From: Heterohyrax brucei
Taxonomy: Eukaryota; Chordata; Mammalia; Hyracoidea; Procaviidae
DNA length: 64,000 bases
Reading direction: 5' to 3'
Assembly: GCA_028571685.1 (NCBI GenBank)
Contig: CM053162.1
Location: 10,296,001 to 10,360,000, forward strand
Under the pieces are notes generated by a model. It was given only the letters and a program-made list of their open reading frames with translations. It made no database searches and was not told the DNA's origin. Within the stretch, counting starts at the first letter, position 1, and every line of letters begins with the position of its first letter. The translations under genes were made by a program, and so were the position numbers. This document shows positions 42,269 to 55,884 of the stretch, in pieces.

Positions 42269-45200
42269 CATGTTTTAAAATACTGGTTTTACCTAGAGGA
42301 AATGGACAAATTCCTTGACTCATACCACCTACCCAAATTATCACAATGTGAAGCAGAACAACTTAATAAACCCATCACAAAGGAAGAGATTGAAAATGTC
42401 GTCGAAACACTGCCAACCAAAAAAAGTCCGGGCCTGGATGGCTTCACTGCAGAATTCTACCAAGCATTTACAGGACAGTTATCTCCAATACTACTGAGAC
42501 TATTTCACAGTATAGAAAGGGATGGAATACTCCTAAACTCATTCTATGAAGCCAGCATAACCCTGACACCAAAGCCAGGGAAAGACCCAACAATGAAGGA
42601 GAACTACAGACCGATATCACTCATGAATCTAGATGCAAAAATCTTCAACAAAATTCTGGCCAACAGAATACAACAACATATCAAGAAAATAATCCATCAT
42701 GACCAAGTGGGATTCATACCAGGGATGCAAGGGTGGTTAAGCATCAGAAAAACAATTAATGTGATTAACCACATAAATAACACAAAAGACAAGAATCACC
42801 TGATTTTTGTCCATTGATGCAGAAAAGGCATTTGGTAAAGTCTAACACCCATTCATGCTAAAAACTCTTAGCAAAACGGGCATAGATGGCAAATTCCTCA
42901 ACACAATAAAGGCCATTTATACAAAGCCAATTGCCCACGTCATCCTGAATAGAGAGAGACTGAAAGACTTTCCCTTGAGATCAGGAACTAGAGAAGGATG
43001 CCCACTCTTAACCTCTCCTATTCAACATTGTACTAGAAGTTTTAGCCAGAGCAATTAGACAAGACCAAGAAATAAAGGGCATCTGCATCGGCGAAGAAGA
43101 AGTTAAAATCTTCCTGTTTGCAGACGATATGATTGTATATGCAGAGAATACCAAGGAATCTATAAGTAAACTACTCAAACTGATAGAAGAGTTCAGCAAA
43201 GTCTCAGGATACAAGATAAACATAAGTAAATCAGTAGGATTCCTTTACACCAACAGTGAAACTGTTAAGGAAGAAAGTATCAAATCCATACCATTTACGA
43301 TAGCCCCTAAGAAGATAAAGTACCTAGGAATTAATCTAACCAGAGAAATAACAGACCTTTACAAAGAGAACTACAAGTCCTTACTACAACAAACTAAGAG
43401 AGACTTAGGTAAATGGAAAAACCTACCCTGCTCATGGATAGGAAGATGTAACATTGTGAAAATGTCTATTTTACCCAAAGCAATCTGTTTATATAATGCA
43501 ATCCGCATACAAGTTCCAGCGTCATTTTTTAATGAGATGGAGAAACAAATCACCAATTTTGTTTGGAAAGGGAAGAAGCCCCGGATAAGTAAGGTACTAC
43601 TAAAGAAGAAGAACACACTGGGAGGCCTCTCATTACCCGACCTTAGAACATACTACACTGCCACAGTGGTCAAAACAGCCTGGTATTGGTACAAGAACAG
43701 ACAGATGGATCAATGGAACAGAATGGAGACCCCAGAGATGACACCATCTGCCTGTGAACAGTTGATATTCGACAAAGGCCCTAAGACATTAAACTGGGGT
43801 AAAAACAGTCTCTTCAACAAATGGTGCTGGCAGAATTGGATATCCACCTGCAATAAACTGAATCAAGATCCGTATCTTACACCTTATACAAAAACCAACT
43901 CCAACTGGATAAAAGACGTAAATATCAAACCTAAAACGATAGAGCACATCCAAGGAAACGTAGGAACAACAATGGAAGTTTTAATATACAATGTGGACAG
44001 ACTCCAAAATCTGTCAAACAAACCACAATCAACTGAAGAGAAAATAGATAAATAGGAGCTATTAAGAATAAAACACTTTTACTCCTCCAAAGACTTCATT
44101 AATAGAATTAGAAGAACAACCACAGAATGGGAAAAAATATTTGGCAACTCTATGTCAGACCAACGCCTCATCTCTGTAATGTATAAGATACTACACAATA
44201 TCAATAAGAAGAAGATAAATCATCCAGTTAAGCAATGGGCAAAGGAGATGGACAGACATTTCACTAAAGAGGAGATCCAGGCAGCCAAAAAACACATGCG
44301 GACATGTTCATGATCTTTAGTTATTAAAGAAATTCAAATCAAGATGACAATGAGATACCATCTGACCCCAACAAGATTGGCCATGATCCAAAAAACACAA
44401 AACAACAAATGCTGGAGAGGCTGTGGAGAAAGTGGAACCCTCCTACACTGTTGGTGGGGTTGCAAAATGGTCCAGCCTCTTTGGAAAGCAATCTGGTGCT
44501 TCCTTAAGAAAATGGATATTGATATACCATTTGACCCAGTGATTCCACTACTGGGAATATATCCTACAGAATCAAGGCCGTTCACACCAACGGACACATG
44601 CACCAGAGTGTTTACCGCAGCACAGTCTACGGTAGCAAAAAGATGAGATCAACCCAGATGCCCAACAACAGAAGAATGGATAGGTAAACTATGGTTCATA
44701 TACTCAATGGAGCACTACGCAATGATAAAGAATAACGATGATTCCATGAAACATCTCTTAACCTGGTTTCAACTGGAAGACATTATGTTGAGTGAAAGTA
44801 GTCAGCAACAAAAGGACAAATGTTGTATGAGACCTCAACGATAAGATCTCAAAAACAGACTTGTGTGTAGAAGAAAAGACTGTTTGACAGCTGCAAGGGA
44901 GGGGAGGAAGGGAGAGTGAGAGGGAGAGGTTCTAGATTAGATAGTTGATAGAAATCTGGTTGGGAGAAATCGGTGATAGCATACATTAGAAACGAACAAC
45001 ATTAAGTGGACTTCATCATAACTTGAGTACTCCTTCCATCCTAACCCAATATTGCAAGGATAGAGTAGCTGGGGCAAGGGGCAGGAGACCATGCTCTTAG
45101 GTGAAATCGAGGCCAATTGGCAAAACTAGCATTTTGCTCAGAGGGCTCTCTGCACTCAACATTGGTGAGAGGCGTCTGGGGTCTTAAAAGCTGTCAAGCT

Positions 45201-45497
45201 GCCTTCCGAGGACACAGCAACTGGTCCCAACTCAGCAGGAACAGATGTTCACCGAGGACCAAAATGACATGGGGTAAAGACAGCCTAGAAGATAGAGAGA
45301 CCCATATCAGTGGGTGCCTACATCGACTTGGGACTTGAAGAACTGGATGGTGCCCGGCCACCACCAGTGATAGCCACGATGGAGCTCACAGAGAGGAGTC
45401 TCACTGGCAACACAAGAGTAAAAAGGGGTGCATCCTGAGATCTCCACTAAAAGACCTCAGTTGATGGTCCAGCGGTTTCAGGGTTCCCCTGAGAGCA
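42269..45497 (+). mobile_element. L1 fragment (3.2 kb), right arm of an inverted pair
   Basis: It runs from the middle of ORF2 to within the 3'UTR. It ends at GAGAGCA (45497) without the distal 3'UTR or A-tail that other copies have (compare 4224-4590). No target duplication is visible. It seems to be among the younger L1 copies here, with long open frames remaining. Confidence 0.88.
42287..44850 (+). pseudogene. L1 ORF2, 5'-truncated and broken
   Basis: It is open at 42257-42817, then shifts frame, and is open again at 43129-44055 and 44344-44646. The reverse-transcriptase catalytic FADD is at 43117-43128 and the fingers/palm text ([21 protein letters not shown]) lies upstream. The endonuclease domain is missing. 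A frameshift near 42810, another near 43010 and a stop at 44053 (AAATAG) inactivate it. The C-terminal cysteine-rich motif is at 44410-44465. Confidence 0.9.
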
Positions 45498-45502
45498 CTT
45501 TG

Positions 45503-47197
45503 TGTCCCCCTGGCTGTCTTTGTCACTAGTGGGTTTTTTAGTTAGATCATTTGTCTTTTTGTTGTAAAGGTGTTGAACTTTCTTGTAGATTTTAAAGACT
45601 AGATTTTTGTCAGATTTAGCATGACCTAGTTTTTTTGCTCCTAGTCTGTAACTCATTCTGCTGTTGAAGTTGGTGAAGTTTTTTGATGAGCATACGTTTT
45701 AGAAGATCTTGTGTTTGAGTATTGTTAGTTATGGTGTATATTTTATTTATGCTGTGTGTTGGGGCCCCTAGCATTGATTCTGTGTGCCTTGTCTGATTTT
45801 TATTGTTTCTGGTTTTATGTTTAGATCCTCTCCTGTTTCTCTTGGGTCAGTTAGGCCAGTGGTTTCTTGATTTTGTCAATACTTTGAAAGAGTCAACTTT
45901 TTAAAAGTTTTAAAATGTCTCTTCTGGTAGTGTAGGAGAGACCTGGATGCTGGTTGGGTTTACAGAAGTCATGCAGTAAACTTTGTGTGATGTTAGCAGT
46001 GTTTATTGTTGCAGCCTTTCCCCCCATACAGTATGATAGACTGGTAAGGATCCAAACAAGGAATGTCAAGGCAGGAATTTTAACTCTGTGACCAATGTTA
46101 TATTTCAGGTCTAGGATTTCGGGAGACAGTTGCATTGCCATGATTTTTGTGGTTACCAGTCTTAAGAAAACTGTCTTAGTGTTTCAGCTCTCCCTTACTT
46201 TTGGTTCGCTTTCCTGATGCTTTGTCAGTAATCGCCTTTTCCTTAAACTGCAAATGCTTGTCAAATTCCCTTGCCTCTTGATTCATAAAAGCTTATAAGT
46301 CATAAGCTCTTTCAACTTTCCATCCCTGTCCCATCCCACGTTTTACTGTGTTCTTTCCCTTTTGGACCTGCTTTCCTTTTCTCAGAGGAACAGGAATTTT
46401 TCTTTTGTTTAAGATGAACTATATACTCTTTCTTCTTTTACCTCCTCTGGGACCTTTTTGCAGAGGTCACTTCTCTCTCTGCATTTATCCATTTCCATGT
46501 GCTTTTTCAGTCTGTAGATATGTTCAGGAGTCTGAGACTAAAAAAGTCCTCAGCTGCTTGGCCCCTTTATTGCTTAGTATCTTTTTCCTTAAACTGCAGA
46601 TTTGTTGAAAAAAGCCTGTAGCTGTCAGTTGTGGACTGTTGTTCTTCTGTAATGCTTTTACTTATCTGGAGTTCTTTTCCATATACAGTTGATGATTTGT
46701 TTCTCCATCTCATTAAAAAATGCCATTGAAATTTGGATTGATATTGCATTATATTTATAGTCTCTGGGTAGAATAGACATTTGTACAATTTTGAGTCTTT
46801 CTGTCCATGAGCAAGATAGGTTTTTCCACTTAAGTGAGTCTCTTAGGTTCTTGCAGTAGAATGGTGTAGTTTTTTTCTATAGGTCTCATATCTCTGGTTA
46901 GATTTATTCCTAAGTATTTTATGTTCTTAGGGACGTTTGTAAATGGTATTGATTTGGTGATACCCTCTTTTGATGCTCTGTTTGTTGGTGTAAAGGGATC
47001 CAGCTGGTTTTTGTATGTTGTATCCTGATGCCTTGCTGAACTCTTTTCTTAGTTCTGATAGTTGCGGGGTGGATTGTTAGGGTGTTCTCTGTATAAGATT
47101 GTATCATAGGCAACAGAGATGCTTTAACTTCTTTACCGGTTTGGATTCCCTTCATTTCTTTTTCTAGCCTAATTTCTCTGGCTAGTTCCTTCAGTAC
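45503..47197 (-). mobile_element. Old L1, ORF2 C-terminal part
   Basis: Diverged minus-strand ORF2 fragments can be read at 45447-45656, 46567-46788 and 46919-47155. The text at 46680-46960 follows the same order as the young L1 at 6490-6760. About 0.6-0.7 kb expected between 40848 and 45503 is absent. Confidence 0.78.
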
Positions 47198-48717
47198 TTT
47201 TTTTTTTTTTATGACTGAGTGAAAATGTGCATTCCCATGTAAATTTGCATGCCCACCTATATGCAGCTTCCAGTGCTTTCCCTGCCTGTTGACAGCACGC
47301 TATTCCTCTCTGCTCCATACATGTCTCATCCTACCAACAATCTCCTTTCCCCTCCTCTCCACCCACTCCCCTTCCTCCAGCCAGAAGTCAGCAGAATGAT
47401 ATCCTATAGCTGCATAGAACCATACAGGGCATCCAATATATGGTCACTCTGCGTCACCAAGTCCAATCCATTCCTGTCCGAAGAGTGACCTTCGTTATGA
47501 TTTATGGGCAAGGGCATCATCAGGGTGAGGGGCCATGCTCCCAGGGGAACCCTGAAACCGCTGGGCCATCAATTGCACCCCTTTTTATTCTTGTGTTGCC
47601 AGTGAGACTCAGCTTAGTGAAATCCATCGCGGCTATCACTCGTGGTGGCCGGGCACCATCCGGTTCTTCCAGTCCCAAGTCTATGTAGGCACCCACTGAT
47701 GTGGGTCTCTCTATCTTCTGGGTTGTCTTTTACCCCATGTCGTTTTGGTCCTTGGTGATCATCTGTTCCTGCTGAGTTGGGACCATTTGCTGTGCCCTCG
47801 GATGGCAGCTTGGCAGCTTTTAAGACCCTAGGCACCACTCACCAATGTGGGGTGCAGAGAGCCCTCTTAGCAAAACACTGGTTGTACCAGTTGGCCTCGA
47901 TTTCGCCTAAGAGCATGGTCTCCTGTCCCCTGCCCCAGCTACTCTATCCTTGTAATATTGGGTTAAGATGGAAGGAGTATCAAGTTATGCTGACGTCCAC
48001 TTAATATTGTTCTTGTTTCTAATGTGTGCTATCACCAATTTCACTCAACCAAATTTCTACCAACTATCTAATCTGAACCCTCCCCCCTCGTGCTCTCTCC
48101 CTCTCGTCCCTTGCAGCAGTCAAAGAGTCTTTTCTTCTATACATTGAGATCTTATCGTAGGGATGTCATACAATATGTGTCCTTCTGCGGATGACTACTT
48201 TCAGTAAACATAATGTCTTCCAGTTGAAATCAGGTTAGGAGATGTATCTGGGAATCATCATTACTCTTTATCATTGCGTAGTGTTCCATTGAGTATATAT
48301 ACCACAGTTTACTTATCCATTCCTCTGTTGTTGGGCATCTGGGTTGATTCCATCTTTTGCTGTCATGGACTGTGCTGTGATAAATGTTCTTGTGCATGTG
48401 TTCGTTGGTATGAAAGGCCTTGATTCTGTAGGATATATTCCATGTAGTGGAATTACTGGGTCAAATGGTATATCTATATCCATTATTTTAAGGAAGCGTC
48501 AGGTTGCTTTCTAAAGAGGCTGGACCATTTTACAACCCCACCAACACTGTAGGAGAGTTCCACTTTCTCCACAACCTCTCCAGCATTTGTTGTTTTGTGT
48601 TTTTTGGATCATGGCCAACCTTGTTAGGGTGACATAGTATCTCATTGTAGTCTTGATTTGAATTTCTTTAATAACTAAAGATCGTGAACATGACCGCTTG
48701 TGCTCTTTGGCTTCCTA
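47198..48717 (-). mobile_element. 5'-truncated L1 (1.5 kb)
   Basis: A T12 tail complement (47198-47210) is followed by the 3'UTR and the ORF2 C-terminus up to GACCGCTTGTGCTCTTTGGC. It is flanked by an exact 10-bp duplication CCTTCAGTAC (47188-47197 and 48718-48727). It is inserted in the old L1. Confidence 0.93.
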
Positions 48718-49348
48718 CCTTCAGTACAGTGTTGAACAAAAGTGGTGACACGTGCTATCCTAGACTGGTTTGTGTTCTCAAGGGGAATGCTTTCAGATTC
48801 TCTTCATTTAGAATGATGTTGGCTGTTGGCTTTGTCTAATTGTCCTTTTACTATGTTCAGGAATTTCCTTTCTGTTCATCAGGGTTATGTTGGCTTCATA
48901 GAATGAGTTTTGGAGTATTCCATTGTTTTCTGTATTCTGAAATACCTTTAATAGCAGTGGTGTTAACTCTTCTCTAAAAGTTGGTAGAGTTCTCCAGTGA
49001 CGCTCTCATGGCCAGGGTTTTATCTTGTTGGGAGTTTTTAAATTACCTTTTCTTCTCTTCTTTTGTTGTAGGTTTATTTAATTGTTCTACCTCTGTTGGT
49101 TTAAGTGGGTAGTAATGTTTCTAGAAATTTTTGAGTTTTCTCTAGGTTTTCATTAGAGTACAGTTTTTCATAATACTGTTAGAATTTTTTAAATTTCACT
49201 TTGTTCTGATATTGCCCATCTCATGTTTTTAGCTTAACAGCTTAATTTTTCAGATTGGGAAACTGATCCACACCAACACAAGAATGCAACATCATAGCTA
49301 ATAACCAGAAGCCAAATGTGTATACTCCTGTATCTGTGCTCTTTAATG
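48718..49348 (-). mobile_element. Old L1, ORF2 middle part
   Basis: It continues the reverse-transcriptase region of the old L1: 'agggttatgttggcttcata', then 'taactcttctctaaaagttg'. The last 90 bases (49256-49348) align poorly. It ends at CTCTTTAAT, where a larger L1 is inserted. Confidence 0.75.
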
Positions 49349-52300
49349 TTTCTTTTGTGTGTGATTGAAACTATACAATCCAAGTTAAATTTGCATGCCT
49401 ACCTACCCACAGCTCCTTCTGCTTTCCTTGCCCAGTAACAGCACACTCCTCCTTTTCCTTCTATATATGTAATATTCCCTTAACAGTCTCCTGTCCCTTC
49501 CTCTCCATCCTGTCTTCTCCATTCTAGTAAAAGGCCAGTAGGACAAAAATGCATAGAACCATAAAGTATACACACAATATGGTCACACTGTGTCCCAAAG
49601 TCCAGTCCATTCCTGTCTGAAGTGTTGACCTCAGTAATGTTTTCTGGTCAGGGGCAGTAGCAGGTCTAGGGACCATTCTCCCAGGGGAAAACTCAAGTCG
49701 CTGGACCATCATTCGTGGTCTTTTAATGGAGTTCTTGAGGTATACCCTTCTTTTTCTCATGTTGCCACTGGGATTCAACATCATGTGCCTCATCATGGCT
49801 GTCTTTGGTGCTGGCGGGGCACCATCCATCTGGTTCTTCTGGTCACATGTTGATACAATCACCCATTGACATGGATCCTTCTGTCTCGTGAGCTCTTTTT
49901 CCTTCCTGTCTTTGTTCTTGGTGATCATCTGTTGTGGATGAGTTGGGACCGTTTGATGTACCTCAGATAGCAGCTTCCTAGCATTTAAGACCCCAGACGC
50001 CATTCAAAAATACGGGGTGCGGAAGACTCTTAGCAATAGGCTAGTTATACTAGTTGACCTCAATGTCCCCTAAGAGCATGGCCCCCAGGCCCTTGCCCCT
50101 GCTACTCTTGAAATATTGGGTAAAGATTAGAACAGTTTTCACTTTATGTTGAAGTCCAGTTAAATTGATCTTTCTACTGTGTGCTGTCACTGCTTTTACC
50201 CACCCAAATTTCATTCAACTATCTAATCGATAGAGTCACTGTGAGTTGGATCTGTCTTGATGGCTGTGGGCTTTTTGGATCTAATCTGTGACCAACCTTC
50301 TTCCTTCCCTCCCCTCCCTTGCAGCCATCAGAGAGTCTTTTCTTCTGTATATGAGTGTATTTAAGTCCTTATAGTAGGGGTCTGGAGACGTACAGTATTT
50401 GTCCTTTTGCTGCTGACTGATTTCACTCAGCATAATGTCTTCCACTCGAAACCAGGTTATGAGATGTTTCCTAAAATCATTGTTCTTTGTCATTGCGTAG
50501 AGTTCACTTGAGTATGTGTACCACAGTTTGTTTATCCATTCATCTGTTGATGGGCATCTGGGTTGATTCTATCTTTCAGCTGTTGTTTACTGTGCTGCAA
50601 TAATCATTTATGTGCATGTATCTCTTTGTGTGACAGCCTTTGATTCTGTAGGATATATTTCGAGCAATAGGATTACTGGATCAAAGGGTGTATCTATTTC
50701 CACCATTTTAAGGAAGTGCCAAATTGCTTTCCAAAGAGGTTGTACCATTTTGCAGTCTCACCAGCAGTGTAGGAGAGTTCAACCTTTCCACAGCCTCTCC
50801 AGCATTTGTTTTGTGTTTTTTGGATCATGACCAACCTTGTTGGGGTGAGATGGTATGTTGTGGTAGTTTCGATCTGGATTTCTCTAAGGCTAATGTTTGT
50901 GAGCATTTTCTCATATGTTTTTTGGCTGTCTGGATGTCCTCTTTGGTGAAGTATCTGTCCATCTCTTTTGCCAATTGCGTGATTGGGTCGTTTACCTTTT
51001 TCTTGTTGATATTTTGCAGTACCTTGTAGATTATGGAGATCAGATGTTGGTCTAACATGTAGTTGTCAAGTATTTTTTCCCATTCCATAGGTGATCTTTT
51101 AACTCTTTTGATAAAGTCTTTGGATGATTGGATGAGCAAAACTGTTTGAGTCTCAGTAATTCACGTTTATCTATGTTCTCTTCTGTTGATCGTGCTTGGT
51201 CAGATTTGAAGTCTGTCTGAGCTGTATATTAAAACTTCAATTGTTTACCATATTTTTTTTTACATGATATTTATCGTGTTAAGTTTGATAGTTAGGTCTT
51301 TGATCCAGTTTGAGTTATTTTTTGTGTAAGCTGTGAGATATGGGTCTTGTTTCAGTTTTTTTGCAGATGGATACACAGTTTTGCCAGCATGATTTGCTAA
51401 AGAGACTGTTTTTACCCCACTTTACAGTCTTAGGGTTTTTGTTAATAAGCGGATGGTGGCTTTTCTGGGGTCTCAACTGTGTTCCTTTGTTCTATATGTC
51501 TCCCTTTGTACGAGTACCAGGCTGTTATGACTACTGTGGCAGGGAGTAGTTTTTAAGGTCGGGTAGTATGGGGCCTGTCACTGTTTTCCTCATTTTCAGT
51601 AGTGCTTTACACATCCGGGGTTTCTTCCCTTTCCAAACAAAGTTGGTGATTTATTTCTCCATCTCATTAAAAAGTGACAGTGGAATTTGTATTGGGATTG
51701 CATTGTGTATGTAGATTACTTTGGGTAAAATATACATTCTCACAATATTAAGTCTTCCTATCTATGAGCAGGGTAGGTTTCTCTATTTATGTCAGTCTCT
51801 TTTGGTTCCTTGCAGTGAGGTCTTGTAGTTGTCTCTGTATAGATCTCTTATTTCTCTAATTAGATTTATTCCTAGGTATTTTATCTCCTTTGAAGCTGTA
51901 TTAAATGGTATTGATTTGGTAATTTCTGATGATCTCTTGCTTGCTATATAAAGGAATCCTGCTCATTTACTTATGTTTATCTTATCACCTGGTACTTTGC
52001 TGAACTCTTGTACTACTTCCAGTAGTTTATTTAAGGATTCTTTAGGATTCTCTTCATTTATAATCATATTATCTGCACACGGAGATTTTTAGTTCTTCCT
52101 TGCTGATGCGGATGCCCTTTATTTCATTGTCTTGTCTAGTTACTCTGGCTGGAACCTCTGGTACAATGTCGAATAAAAGTGGTGAAAGTCGGCATCCTTA
52201 TCTAGTTCCTGTTACGGGGAATTCTTTCAGTCTCCCTCAATTCAGGATGATGTAGGTGATTGGCTTTGTGTACATGTCCCTTATTTTATTGAGAAATTTG

Positions 52301-55300
52301 CATTCTGTTTCTGTTTTACGAGAGTTTTTAGCATGAATGGGTGTTGGACTTTGTGAGATGCCTTTTCTGGATCAGTTGACAGGATCAGGTGATTGTTATC
52401 TTTTTGTGTTATTTATGTAGGTGATCACATTAGTTGTTCTTCTGATGGTGAGCCAGCCTCGCATACCTAGTATGAGTCCAACTTGGTCATGATGGATTAT
52501 TTTTTTGATATGTTGAATTCTCTTGGCTAGGATTTTGTTGCGGATTTTTGTATGGAGGTTCATAAGTGATACTGCTCTGTAATTTTCTTTTTTGGGAGGA
52601 TCTTAGCCTGGCTTTGGTATCAGGGTTATGCTGGCTTCATTCATAGAATGAATTTAGGAGTAGTCCATCTATTTGTATGCTGTGAAATAGTCTCAGGCGT
52701 ACTTGAGTCCATAAATTTATTTCGTCTTAGATTTCTTCTATAACTCAGGGCTTTTTGAGCAAGGTGTTGTTCAGTTTCCATGAGTTCCAATTTCCAACTG
52801 TGTTTTTCCTGCTGTTGCTTTCGACTTTTATGGCTTTATGGTCTGAGAAGACACTTTGCAGTAATTCAGTGGTTTGGATTTTGTGGAGACTTGCCTTGTG
52901 TCCTAACACAGGGTTTATTCTGGAAAATGTACCACGTGCATTGGTAAAGAAGGTGTACTTATCTGTTGATGGATAAAAAGTTCTATATTTGTTAGTGAGG
53001 TCTAATTGGTTAATTGTCACAATAAGATCTTCTGTGTCCTGACTGAGCTTTTTTTCTGGATGATCTGTCCATTATTGAAAATGAAGTGTTGACGTCTCCA
53101 GCTATTATTGTGGAGTCATCTATTTCCTTTTGCAGTGTAGTCAGTGTTTGTTTGATGTATTTAGATGCTTTGGTATTGGTTGCATAAATATTTAATATTT
53201 TTAAGTCGTGTTTGTGTATTGAACTTTTCAGCAGTAAATAGTGACCATCCTTGTCCACAGTAGTGGATTTTACATTAAAATTTATTTTATCTGAGATTAG
53301 TATTGCCACACTTGCTCTTCTGTGTATGTTGTTAGCTTGATATATATTATTTCATCTTCTAATTTTCAGTTTGTTGATATCTCGGAGTTAAAGTGTTTCT
53401 TGTAAGCAACATACAGACAAGTCATGTGTTTTGATCCAGGATGTTACTCCTTGTCTCTTTATGGCAGCTTTCAATCCATTGACGTTGAGTGTAATTACTG
53501 ACAAGTATGTGTTCAGTGCTGTCATTTTGATGTATTTATTTTTGTGTTGGTGTTTTCTATGTTGCTCTTAGTAGTCTTGTTCTAGTCTTCTTTATGGATC
53601 CAGTCTTCTTTATGGATCGACTTACCGTCTTTTTCAGTGTTTGTTTTGTGTTTGTCAAGACTCCTTTGTTAATGTTTCTTGTTTTGAAATGTTGCAGTAT
53701 TACTGTGCTTTGCGGCTACCTCTATCCTCACCCGTAATATTCTAAGTTTAAACCCAATTTTAACTTCTGTATGTCTTTTTAACTTCTTCATCTGAAAGGA
53801 CTATAGCTACTGTAGTATAATCCCCTTTTTGTGTGATGGTATCATTGTTTTCATGATATGATCACTTGGTCCCTTCTTTTAGTATTGTAGCCTTGATTGA
53901 GTTTTACGACTTCCCTAAGCGAGTAGGATTCTGGATTCTGTGTCCTGCATTGCATTCTTAATTATACACTTAATTGTTTTGTTTTTCTAAGCAAAGAGTT
54001 TCTTCCAGTATTTCGTATAGGTTTGATTTGTTTTTTTACAAAGTTTCTAAGCTTCTGTTGATCTGTGAATACCTTAATTTCATCTTCATATTGAAGAGAC
54101 AGTTTTGCAGGATATATAATTCTTGTTTAGAAGTTTTTCTCCTTCAAGACTGAGTGTAGCATCCGACTGCCTCCTCTCTAGCATTGTTTCTGCTGAGAAG
54201 TCAGACGAAAGCCTACAGGGCTTCCCTCTGAATGTTAGCTTTGCTTTAAGTCTCCTTGTCTTTTAAGAGAATCTGTTTTATGTTTCATTGTATTAAGCTT
54301 GATTATAATATGTCTTGGTGTTTTCTGTGGTCTAGTTTTTGTGGAATTCAGTACACATCTTGGATATCTTTGTTCTTTTCTTTCATAATTTCAGGGAAAT
54401 TTATGTCAGCAACGCAACAGCAGTACCATCTGTGTTTTCAGCTACCCGTCTTGCTCAGTAACTGCAGTTATTTGTAGATTATTCCTCTTAGTAGAGTCCC
54501 ACATGTTTCTTAATTTTTCTTCTTTGATTTCTCTTCATAAATGCTGATGTCAGTTGCACTATACTCAAGATTACTAAGTCTGACTTACATGTCCTCAGTG
54601 TTGCTCTTTTGGCTCTGGAATGAATTGTCTAATTGTGTTAACTGATTTGCTGGATTTGGATCAGTGATGTTCCATCACTTCATATAGCTTGCTTAATTTT
54701 TCATTTTGTTCTGCTGCATTTTGTTTACTCTCCAGGAGGACTGTCTCTCTCTTTTTTATGTACCCAACCTCCAATAGTTTCAAAAAGGCTTTCTTATCTG
54801 GGAAGTTTTTTTGGTTCTTTATTTTGGGTGTTTTCTAGAGCTGTGGAGAATTGTTTCTTTAAATGGTTAGGAATGGTTTGTTGCCTTTAGGCCATCTAGA
54901 GGCTGTTTTGTTTCTCTCGTGTTACCTCACCAGGAGCGGAGGCATAGTTCTGAGATAGCAGTTGGTCACTACCTGTCTCTCTGTACTTCAGTGACTGGCC
55001 CCAGTTGATTCCCTGAGACGGCAGCTGCACCTCCTGGCTGGTAAAGACAGCTCTGTACTGATGAATTCACTTGGGAGGCCATCAACTGACCCTATGATGT
55101 GGGTCAGTAAATGCTGGAAGAGATGCTGCCAGGCTACTCAGCAGTTACTTCTCCAGACAGTTTTTCTTTAAGAAGCTGAGATCTGACCAACAGCTACCGA
55201 AATCAGTCAGGCCTTCAGGTGTGGTAGGCCTGCCTTCCGGTTGACAATGGAAGTACCTCTTCGGCTGTCCTCAGATGGTATGACGTAGTTGATTTAAAAA

Positions 55301-55884
55301 GAGATTTTGGCCTTGCTGCCATCCTCAGCTGTTCTACACAGCCTTGCTGCTGGAAGAGCACTGCTTCTTGGGCTGGGAATTAACCCCAGCTGAGGCCTCC
55401 AACTGGGTGACTCCACCTGCCAGCCAACCAAAATGACATCTCAGCTGAGTTGCCCTCCACACAGAATCTGTGATGCAGCTCAGGAAAGACAGGGTGGGGG
55501 CAGTGGTGCCATCAGTCAGCAGCCATATTCTCAGATATGGCTATCCCATGTACTGTCTCTCTGCTGTGTTGTTTGCTCTTCACTTTAGCACTACAGTGCA
55601 GTGTATTTGCCGGCTCATGCCCCTACGTCGCCTCCCAGATAACAAAGAGGGCGTTAGCACCTGCAGTCCACCCGAGAGATGAGTCACCAGGAGTGGGGCT
55701 CAGTGTGCACTGTCTTGTCAGAGGTAGTTTCCCGTTTGGTGGTGCTTACCCCAATCTGACAGCCCTATGCCATATCCTAGATCTTCCTGGTTGTCCATAG
55801 TGCTGCTTTCAGTTATTAATTCAAGCTTTAGTTCTCAGAAGGAATTGAGGAGGTGTGTGTCTAGTCCACCATCTTGGCTCTGCC
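49349..55884 (-). mobile_element. Near-full-length older L1 (6.5 kb)
   Basis: The order on the minus strand is complete: 3'UTR (49349-50280), ORF2 (about 50281-53530), ORF1 region (about 53990-54860), and 5'UTR ending near 55884. The 5' end, read on the minus strand, starts GGCAGAGCCAAGATGGTGG. ORF2 fragments are visible at 50281-50493, 50825-51139, 52745-53020 and 53010-53309. All are broken. An imperfect CTCTT(T)AAT occurs at both borders. It has more changes than the L1 at 4224 and is therefore older. Confidence 0.87.
50229..50278 (+). repeat. AfroSINE 3' tail fragment with target duplication
   Basis: Only the last 50 bases of the SINE are present ('gagtcactgtgagttggatc' and 'tgatggctgtgggctttttg'). 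They are flanked by ATCTAATC at 50221-50228 and 50279-50286. This is a 5'-truncated insertion inside the L1 3'UTR. Confidence 0.85.

Noticed and set aside
43129..44055. A 308-codon open frame as an independent host gene
   Set aside because: It is the reverse-transcriptase and C-terminal part of an L1 ORF2, continuous with other L1 fragments on both sides.
40849..45497. Ordinary twin-priming inversion of one L1
   Set aside because: The two arms overlap over about 1.2 kb and differ at about 15% of positions. A single RNA copied once would not give that.
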